DNA of 64,000 nucleotides from Chitinophagales bacterium (GTDB lineage: Bacteria > Bacteroidota > Bacteroidia > Chitinophagales > JADIYW01): assembly GCA_019694955.1 (NCBI GenBank), contig JAIBAX010000018.1, forward strand, positions 1 through 64,000, read 5' to 3'. Positions 44,729 through 50,997 of this stretch are shown one piece after another; the stretch's first letter is position 1; every line of letters starts with the position of its first letter. A program made the position numbers and the translations under genes. The notes beneath the pieces were generated by a model. It worked only from the letters and a program-made list of their open reading frames with translations. It did not search any database and was not told the DNA's origin.

Positions 44729-46037
44729 ACATTACATATGCTTATTATTGTTGTTCTTATGCACATTTGCACAGGCACAAACAAAAAAAACGCTTGAGGA
44801 TAAACGCAAAAAAATTCTGGATGATATAAAAAATACGCAGAAATTGCTCAATCAAACAAAAGCCACAAAAGAAGAATCTCTATCCGAGCTCAGCACACTA
44901 GAAAAGCAGATAGAACTTCGCGAATCCCTGATTACCAATACGGAAGGCGAAGTGATGATTTATGATAAGCAAATTACAAAAAAGGCTAAAACCATAGAAT
45001 CATTGAGTGATGACCTGTCGATGCTCAAAAAGGAATATGCCGAGACCATTTATAAATCTTATCGTTTCTTTAGAGTTAAAGATCAATTATTATTCTTAGC
45101 AAGTTCAAAATCCTTTGGCGATGCCTTCCGAAAGTTTAATTATCTGAGGAAATATGCCGCTTTCAGGAAAACACAGGCAGAAAGTATAAAAATGGCAAAA
45201 ATTACTATTGCCAGAAACATTCAGGAAATCGACAATAAGAAAAAGGGAAAAGAAAAATTATTAACAGAGCAAAGCCAACAGAAGCAAATATTGGATAAGG
45301 AGAAAGGAAAAAAGCAACAGTTGGTGGAGCAGTTGAAAACGAAAGAAAAGGACTTAGCGGCTACTCTGAAGAAAAAACAAGATGAGGCCAATAAATTGAA
45401 TGCACAAATTGAAGATGTCATCAAAAAAGAAATCGCCCTTGCTAAACAAAAGGAACTCGACAAGCAAAAAGAATTGGCGAAACAAAAAGAATTAGAAAAA
45501 CAAAATGCCAACAAACCAATTTCCTCTAATAATAGCAATACAGAAAAACCGGTTACCAATAATAAAACGAATGTGAACACACCCGTAAAGCCTATTACAA
45601 CAACACCGGAAGAAAAAACAATTGCTTCTTCTTTTTATCTCAACAAAGGAAAATTGCCGTGGCCGGTTGAAAAAGGCGTTATTGTAAAAGGATTTGGCAC
45701 CTACTCCCATCCGGAACTCAAAAATGTCACCTTTGAAAACAATGGAATCGATATCAAAACGGAAAGCAACTCCTCCGTTAGATGTGTTTATGAAGGGAAA
45801 GTGGTAGGTATCATTTCCAATCCTGTTTATAAGACAGCCGTTATTATTAGTCACGGAGATTATTTTACGGTATATTCAAAGCTCAGCAGCGTATTTGTTA
45901 GCAAAGGAGAAACGGTTAAAACGAAGCAAAGTATTGGTACTGCTTTTAATGATGAGAATGGAAATACCGAGGTGCATTTTGAGGTTTGGAAGAGCGAAAC
46001 AAAGCTAAATCCCAGTGAATGGATAGTTAAAAGATAA
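44718..46037 (+). CDS. EnvC-like murein hydrolase activator (degenerate M23 domain)
   Basis: 439 residues from the GTG at 44718, which overlaps the previous stop; the signal peptide reads MRSKHYICLLLLFLCTFAQA. A long coiled coil (residues ~25-270, rich in Lys/Glu/Gln) leads to a Pro/Thr/Asn linker and a C-terminal LytM/M23 domain (WPVEKGVIVKGFGTYSHPEL to VHFEVWKSETKLNPSEW). The usual zinc His of the HxxxD motif is replaced (NNGIDI), and the HxH motif reads VHFEV. The protein therefore probably activates amidases at the septum rather than cutting peptidoglycan. Confidence 0.9.
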   Translation: MRSKHYICLLLLFLCTFAQAQTKKTLEDKRKKILDDIKNTQKLLNQTKATKEESLSELSTLEKQIELRESLITNTEGEVMIYDKQITKKAKTIESLSDDLSMLKKEYAETIYKSYRFFRVKDQLLFLASSKSFGDAFRKFNYLRKYAAFRKTQAESIKMAKITIARNIQEIDNKKKGKEKLLTEQSQQKQILDKEKGKKQQLVEQLKTKEKDLAATLKKKQDEANKLNAQIEDVIKKEIALAKQKELDKQKELAKQKELEKQNANKPISSNNSNTEKPVTNNKTNVNTPVKPITTTPEEKTIASSFYLNKGKLPWPVEKGVIVKGFGTYSHPELKNVTFENNGIDIKTESNSSVRCVYEGKVVGIISNPVYKTAVIISHGDYFTVYSKLSSVFVSKGETVKTKQSIGTAFNDENGNTEVHFEVWKSETKLNPSEWIVKR

Positions 46038-46092
46038 TATTACATACTTGATTATACCAATTAATGGTTAGTTTAATACGGGTTTTTAGCAT

Positions 46093-46100
46093 TAATTTTG
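46093..46100 (+). promoter_or_regulatory. -7 element for the PCMD lipoprotein gene
   Basis: TAATTTTG, a full match, ends two bases before an upstream ATG (46102) and 31 bases before the ATG at 46132. The distance supports the second ATG as the start. Confidence 0.55.
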
Positions 46101-46131
46101 TATGTTTTTTTATAAAGAAGTAAAAATAAAG

Positions 46132-46884
46132 ATGAGAATCAAAACCTTGAACATATTAATTTTGTTATTTGTTTCCTCTATCATGTTATTAATAGCATGT
46201 AAAAAAATAGAGATACAAGAACCGGATCCAAATGCTAATATCGATTACAAATGTAAAGACATTGACACTTTCCCGGAAGTACCGAATCTCGACTTTGAGA
46301 GTTGGACATTGTCAACTACCAGAAAATACTATATTCCGGATCCTGAATGTTTTTGGACAACCCCTAATAAAAGTGCAGATTTAATCATTGGCAATATTCG
46401 TCCTCCGGTGACTACATTCCGTGTGGGACATGATAGTGCCTACGAAGGGAAGTATGCCGTAATGATGAAAACAGGTACATTTAAGTTGGGCGGTTCTACG
46501 CTCATCACCAGTGGCACTGTTGCTACGGGAACATTTAAGCCAAATGTTAATGATCCACTTAACTCTATTCGATTTGGGCAACCTTTCAGTAGGAAGATTA
46601 AAAAAGTGACAGGCATGTATAAGTACATTTCTGTACAAGGAGATAGCTGTGGCATGTATTGCTTCCAAATGAAAGATAAAGACACCATCTGTTTCGACAG
46701 ATTTATTTCTAGTGAGACGAAGCGGAACTGGACAGAATTTACCCTAGAACCGGTATATCAATCAGACCAGATTCCGGATAAACTTGTGCTCTATTGGGCT
46801 TCCAGTGAAAATGGTGACGAACTCGAAGGACAGAAAGGCTCCACTTTATATATTGATGCAGTTAAAATTGAATATTATCCATAA
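46132..46884 (+). CDS. PCMD-domain lipoprotein
   Basis: 250 residues. From ATG 46132 a clean lipoprotein signal runs to Cys23 (SIMLLIAC). The mature part has PNLDFESWTL, FWTTPNKSADLIIG and GHDSAYEGKYAVMMKTGTF, fitting the putative carbohydrate-metabolism (PCMD, PF13201) domain of Bacteroidota surface lipoproteins, a beta-sandwich that probably binds glycans. An ATG at 46102 would add ten residues but is too close to the -7 element. An outer-membrane barrel gene follows after 11 bases. Confidence 0.78.
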   Translation: MRIKTLNILILLFVSSIMLLIACKKIEIQEPDPNANIDYKCKDIDTFPEVPNLDFESWTLSTTRKYYIPDPECFWTTPNKSADLIIGNIRPPVTTFRVGHDSAYEGKYAVMMKTGTFKLGGSTLITSGTVATGTFKPNVNDPLNSIRFGQPFSRKIKKVTGMYKYISVQGDSCGMYCFQMKDKDTICFDRFISSETKRNWTEFTLEPVYQSDQIPDKLVLYWASSENGDELEGQKGSTLYIDAVKIEYYP

Positions 46885-46895
46885 AGAATAATCAT

Positions 46896-47654
46896 ATGAA
46901 AAAGGCATTTTTTTTATTTACACTCGCTTGTTGTACGCTCTTGGTGCGTGCTGGTGGACATAGTGAGTATGGGCTTAAACTTGGATTATCATTTGGGGCG
47001 CCGCTAGGGCCACTAGTGGAAGGATCTAAAGGAAAACCGGGACTTTACCCTGCCGCATCAGCCTATTACGAATACAAATTCACACCAAAATGGGGGTTGT
47101 TGGCAGAAATCAATTACCATGGCATGAATGCAGGTTTTGAAACACCCTACGCAGATTTTTTCGGAGACGGCACACTTATCAGAACAGACCCAAAAACGGG
47201 TGTTCAAACCACTGAGCCGATTAAGGATTTTTATATCTACTATGCTTATGTAAAAGGTGGTAGAATGAAAAACGGGTATCTTTCCGTACCCATCTCTGCC
47301 GTTTACCACCTCAGAAGAGGATGGAGATTGAATTTTGGCAGCCATATCAATTTCAGGCTAAAAGGTGAAATGACCGGATTGGCAACAGATGTTTACTTAG
47401 GAACACAAGGACAAGGTGGTGTCGTTAGTGCTTATGATTTTAATGAGAGTGACGAATTCGCCAAAATTACTGCCGGATTAAACGCCGGAGTACAATATCA
47501 GCTTAAAATGGGGTTGAATTTTGATGTGAGATTTACCAACGATTTGACGAGCTATTTCAAACAAACCTTCGACGCAGCACCCGGAACATATCGGTTAATG
47601 ACTGTACAAACAACTGTAGGATATAGAATCGGTGGCGGAAAGGAACTGAAATAA
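46896..47654 (+). CDS. Outer membrane beta-barrel protein
   Basis: 252 residues with a signal peptide (FFLFTLACCTLLVRAGG). The rest is strand-rich with alternating hydrophobic residues (YGLKLGLSFGAPLGPLVEG, WGLLAEINYHGMNAGF, LTAGLNAGVQYQLKMG-type strands), as in PF13568 barrels. It probably forms a unit with the upstream PCMD lipoprotein. It is not obviously similar to the barrel at 18401-19138. A terminator follows. Confidence 0.76.
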   Translation: MKKAFFLFTLACCTLLVRAGGHSEYGLKLGLSFGAPLGPLVEGSKGKPGLYPAASAYYEYKFTPKWGLLAEINYHGMNAGFETPYADFFGDGTLIRTDPKTGVQTTEPIKDFYIYYAYVKGGRMKNGYLSVPISAVYHLRRGWRLNFGSHINFRLKGEMTGLATDVYLGTQGQGGVVSAYDFNESDEFAKITAGLNAGVQYQLKMGLNFDVRFTNDLTSYFKQTFDAAPGTYRLMTVQTTVGYRIGGGKELK

Positions 47655-47678
47655 ATCATTCATCCTTTTAAAAGATAC

Positions 47679-47714
47679 ATCCTGATGGAAAAATGTTCTA
47701 TCAGGATTTTTTTT
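47679..47714 (+). terminator. Terminator after the barrel gene
   Basis: Stem ATCCTGAT (47679-47686) with ATCAGGAT (47700-47707), a 13-base loop and a run of eight T. Confidence 0.85.
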
Positions 47715-47785
47715 GATTAATTGAAATCCATTTATAGTTACTAAATAAATTGTTTTTTTTACTTTCACACGTAATATTAACATTT

Positions 47786-48433
47786 ATGGAATTAAAACTA
47801 TATGATTTCTTACTTGATTTCCAAACATTCATCATTGAGGAAGAAGGCGTTAGAGTAGTTAAAAAAGGTATATCTTCAAGATCAGAGTCATTTATTGAAT
47901 TTGAGTACATCGGTTCTACTATAAATTATAAAAATTCAAGCAAATTATTTTGGTTGTTGATATCAATTCTCTTCTTTCTAATTGGAATATTAGTATTAAT
48001 TGATCGTTTAAAAGGTGGAGAAGTTGGTGACAATGCAGAGTTATTTCATTTTGTAACAGCTTCCTTTTTTTTGAGTGTTTTTTTAATAACTAAAAAGAAT
48101 GTAATCTCTCTAACACTACCTGACAGCTCAAACGCAATTGATTTTATTGGTGCGAGAAGAAATAAAATTAAAATCAACAACTTTATTCACACTTTAATTC
48201 AAAAGCGCAATGAATTCATGGTAAAAAAGTATTCAAATATTGACAATCTTTTACCCTATAATCAACAATATAACAATCTCATAATGCTTTATAACTTGCA
48301 ACTTCTTTCTAAATTGCAATTACAAGATAAAATCAATGAATTAAATGACACTTTTGCTCAAAAGGACATAGGCATTTCACAAAACGCTTCTCCAATAAAA
48401 ATCATTGGATTTAATAATTCTAATGAAAACTAA
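47786..48433 (+). CDS. Unknown protein with two central transmembrane helices
   Basis: 215 residues from ATG 47786 (MELKLYDFLLDF). A strand-rich N-terminal part (FIIEEEGVRVVKKGIS) is followed by two hydrophobic helices (LFWLLISILFFLIGILVLI and HFVTASFFLSVFLI), then VISLTLPDSSNAIDFIGARR, which looks like the second half of a bacterial PH-like domain split by the membrane hairpin. Function unknown. The gene is notably AT-rich next to its neighbours and stands alone after a terminator. Confidence 0.62.
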   Translation: MELKLYDFLLDFQTFIIEEEGVRVVKKGISSRSESFIEFEYIGSTINYKNSSKLFWLLISILFFLIGILVLIDRLKGGEVGDNAELFHFVTASFFLSVFLITKKNVISLTLPDSSNAIDFIGARRNKIKINNFIHTLIQKRNEFMVKKYSNIDNLLPYNQQYNNLIMLYNLQLLSKLQLQDKINELNDTFAQKDIGISQNASPIKIIGFNNSNEN

Positions 48434-48495
48434 AGTTATTAGAATCACCTGTATCCAAGGTAAAAGCATATAAACTAATTAAAAGTGATCTTGAG

Positions 48496-49164
48496 CTAGC
48501 TCCATTCGCCGACAACGGTGATGCCGCCTTTTACTTTTTGTCCCAATTTCACATTGATTTGGGTATCTAACGGCAAGAATAAATCCACGCGCGAGCCAAA
48601 TTTTATGAATCCAAAGTCTTGTCCTTGGGCAACCTCAGCGCCTTCTTCCAAATTATAAACGATGCGTCTGGCAACTTTACCGGCAATTTGGCGGAGCATC
48701 ACTTCCACGCCGTCATTTTCTATGACGATGGTAGTTCTTTCATTTTCGGTAGAAGACTTCGGATGCCATGCCACCAAATACTTACCGGGATGGTAAGCGG
48801 TATATTTCACTTCTCCGGCAATAGGTGTTCTGTTAACATGCACATTGGATGGAGACATAAATATAGACACCTGAATCCTCTTTCCGGAAAAATACTCTTC
48901 TTCCTCCACTTCTTCTATGACCACTACTTTTCCATCTGCGGGAGCAATAATTTTATTATCGTCCGTTATGATATTTCTTTTGGGATTGCGAAAGAAATAC
49001 AAAACAAAAAAGAAAAACACACCACTCAGAACCAGAAAAGGTTTACTCAACCATCCACTGGGTTCGATGATATCCAGAATAATATAATTGATGACAATTA
49101 AAACCAATAATACGGTGGCGATAATCTTACGTCCTTCTTTATGTATATAGCGTACATTCATCAT
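48496..49164 (-). CDS. psd: Phosphatidylserine decarboxylase family protein
   Basis: 222 residues of the short (PSD-related) type. An N-terminal membrane-associated segment (TVLLVLIVINYIILDI) is followed by NKIIAPADGKVVVIEEVEEE, VSIFMSPSNVHVNRTPIAG, KYTAYHPGKYL, NERTTIVIENDGVEVMLRQIAG and FIKFGSRVDLFLP. The Ser of FGSR is the predicted self-cleavage site that yields the pyruvoyl group. It makes phosphatidylethanolamine. cdsA, the CDP-diacylglycerol synthase, lies 5.4 kb away beyond the accessory island. A -7 element lies immediately upstream. Confidence 0.92.
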   Translation of the reverse strand: MMNVRYIHKEGRKIIATVLLVLIVINYIILDIIEPSGWLSKPFLVLSGVFFFFVLYFFRNPKRNIITDDNKIIAPADGKVVVIEEVEEEEYFSGKRIQVSIFMSPSNVHVNRTPIAGEVKYTAYHPGKYLVAWHPKSSTENERTTIVIENDGVEVMLRQIAGKVARRIVYNLEEGAEVAQGQDFGFIKFGSRVDLFLPLDTQINVKLGQKVKGGITVVGEWS

Positions 49165-49165
49165 G

Positions 49166-49173
49166 CAAAAGTA
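49166..49173 (-). promoter_or_regulatory. -7 element abutting the psd start
   Basis: Read leftward: TACTTTTG, a full match, ending one base before the first of two Met codons. If active, the psd transcript would start at or near the second ATG (49161), making it leaderless. Confidence 0.5.
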
Positions 49174-49395
49174 ATTGAATTCTTATTATATAGTGCTTTC
49201 TGTACTTTAAAGAAACTATATTTTTAGATGAATATTGTTTCATGTGATATTTTATTAAACCAAAATTATGCATTAGGCTAAAAGTCTTAAAAAATGTTGG
49301 GTTTACAAACAGATTTTAGCCGTTAGGTAAACTCCGAATGTTATCTGAGTCTTTTGGCTCAAAGACGGTAATCTACCATGCCTAGAACTTATTCA

Positions 49396-50310
49396 CTAAG
49401 AACTTCTAAAAATGCTTTTTTCAAAATTTTCTACGGACAATAGCCATTCCTTAGGAATTTTATTTGGAGCATACATGGCGGTAATTCCGCCCACCATAGC
49501 ACAAATTGTATCTCTATCACCTTTTATGGATACTGCTTTCCAAAGGGCATCAACAAAACTAGTTAAATTATGTGCCACACACCAGATAACAAATGGAACG
49601 GTATCCTGCGCCGTCATTTGGCTACCATTTCCCAAAATCTGTCGGACGGTTTCAATATGATAAGTATAAGGTAAGGTTATAGATTTCTTTATCTTCGCAC
49701 GTGTGTCTGAATCTGGAACTTCTGCTAAAACGGTTTCTATAAATTTCAGGGGAGAAATCATAAAATTTTCTATCCTCAACTTAGTTGTGATGGATGTAGC
49801 AATGGCAATGGCTACTGCACCAGCAATCGCTTCATTATTGGTGTGTGTAACGGTGGCAGACGATATAGCAAGTTCCTTTACTTTTTTGAAATCATCAAAA
49901 TAGTATGCTCCTATCGGACATACACGCATGGCAGCACCATTTCCCATTGAACCCTGACCATCAAAAGCATTATTGGCAATGGTCTTCCAATCACCCCCTT
50001 CGCTTATCTCTCTTAAAACTCTTCTTACTGTAGCGCCGTACCCTCTATTTATGTCTTTATCGTGGTTTGTGCAGAACTTATGTATCAATCGATCCTGATT
50101 TATCTGCCCATCCATTTCCAATTCTTCAAAAACGGCCAATGTCATGATAGTATCGTCGGTAAATTCCCATTTAGTTGGGGGTATTTGTCTATGTGCAATA
50201 CATTCATTTATAAGATCCTCCTTTCCAAAGAAACTATCTCCAAAAGCATCTCCAATCGAAGTACCCATTAATGCAGTTTTTGCAAGCGCTATTCTATTAT
50301 TCAATTCCAT
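49396..50310 (-). CDS. ADP-ribosylglycohydrolase family protein
   Basis: 304 residues. It shows the DraG/ARH metal-site motifs: GTSIGDAFGDSF near the start, TDDT at residues 51-54, GNGAAMRVCPIG, VTHTNNEAIAGAVA and the C-terminal GDRDT (264-268). Such enzymes remove ADP-ribose from proteins or nucleic acids, or cleave related nucleotides. It follows the putative toxin/immunity genes in the same direction, but has its own -7 element. It could be an independent gene or a protective member of the locus; sequence alone does not decide. Confidence 0.9.
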   Translation of the reverse strand: MELNNRIALAKTALMGTSIGDAFGDSFFGKEDLINECIAHRQIPPTKWEFTDDTIMTLAVFEELEMDGQINQDRLIHKFCTNHDKDINRGYGATVRRVLREISEGGDWKTIANNAFDGQGSMGNGAAMRVCPIGAYYFDDFKKVKELAISSATVTHTNNEAIAGAVAIAIATSITTKLRIENFMISPLKFIETVLAEVPDSDTRAKIKKSITLPYTYHIETVRQILGNGSQMTAQDTVPFVIWCVAHNLTSFVDALWKAVSIKGDRDTICAMVGGITAMYAPNKIPKEWLLSVENFEKSIFRSS

Positions 50311-50347
50311 GTCAATCAGGCGGTTTTTGTTTAGTTATTTATTATGG

Positions 50348-50355
50348 CAAATATA
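50348..50355 (-). promoter_or_regulatory. -7 element for the ADP-ribosylglycohydrolase gene
   Basis: Read leftward: TATATTTG, a full match, 37 bases before the ATG. No TTG is well placed upstream. Confidence 0.5.
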
Positions 50356-50479
50356 CAAGTGGTTTTGCTTTTACTTCAGTTTTTCAAATATATAAGTGCT
50401 TGTGCTGCGTTGCCTACTTTTAACCATTGAATTACAAACCCCCTTATGTTTGAATTTATGGAAAATGACTCGCTGACGA

Positions 50480-50704
50480 TTAGTTAAAACCCTTTTTGGT
50501 TCTTAATTTTTGAACATAGGCTTCAAATTCTTCCTTGTTGACTTCTTCTACGTCACCTGAAGGATCAAAATTGATTTGATGGGCGTATCTGAAATTTTCC
50601 TCAAAAACGGTTGTATCCCAATTCATCGCTAAATAGTCCCTATGTGTTTTATAAATTTCTACAATCACGGGTCGCTGTCCACATATATAATATTTTCTTT
50701 CCAT
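50480..50704 (-). CDS. Small paralogue B, candidate immunity protein
   Basis: 74 residues, acidic, no signal peptide: MERKYYICGQRPVIVEIYKT with the shared pattern FEENFRYAHQI, DPSGDVEEVNKEEFEAYV and a KKGF end. About a third of positions match the neighbouring 75-residue protein, including YY, RP, FEE, RY, SG and KEEF. The pair arose by duplication. Its position after a large putative toxin gene suggests an immunity or inhibitor role; no family is recognised. Confidence 0.7.
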   Translation of the reverse strand: MERKYYICGQRPVIVEIYKTHRDYLAMNWDTTVFEENFRYAHQINFDPSGDVEEVNKEEFEAYVQKLRTKKGFN

Positions 50705-50768
50705 TTTAATAAAAGCTTAAAATAATTTCTTTTTCTATAAAAATTACCTTTTGCAGTTTAAAGTTGCA

Positions 50769-50996
50769 TTATTTTAAACCCTTCCTATCTTTGATTTCTT
50801 TTACATATGTATCAAACTCTTCTTTAGTTATTTCTTTTCCTTCTCCTGATGTATCGTGAAATAACTTTAATCTATATCTTATGTCTTCTTCAAATTCTCC
50901 AGTATTCCATTGAAAAGCATAATATCTAACAATTCCTTTCGGTTTTTCTTCTGAAAATATAGGTCTTTCGCCGTATACATAGTATTTTTTTTTCAT
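50769..50996 (-). CDS. Small paralogue A, candidate immunity protein
   Basis: 75 residues, no signal peptide: MKKKYYVYGERPIFSEEKPK, then FEEDIRYRLKLF, DTSGEGKEITKEEFDTYV and RKGLK. It starts one base after the stop of the 917-residue gene, so the two are translationally coupled, the classic position of an immunity gene behind a polymorphic toxin. The second copy follows 64 bases later. Confidence 0.72.
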   Translation of the reverse strand: MKKKYYVYGERPIFSEEKPKGIVRYYAFQWNTGEFEEDIRYRLKLFHDTSGEGKEITKEEFDTYVKEIKDRKGLK

Positions 50997-50997
50997 C

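Noticed and set aside
18401-47654. The two outer-membrane barrels as recent duplicates
   Set aside because: Apart from general barrel features, their sequences do not align; they are separate members of a broad class.
49270-49330. Inverted sequence GGCTAAAA/TTTTAGCC upstream of psd
   Set aside because: The arms are about 40 bases apart, AT-rich and lack a T-run; probably chance.
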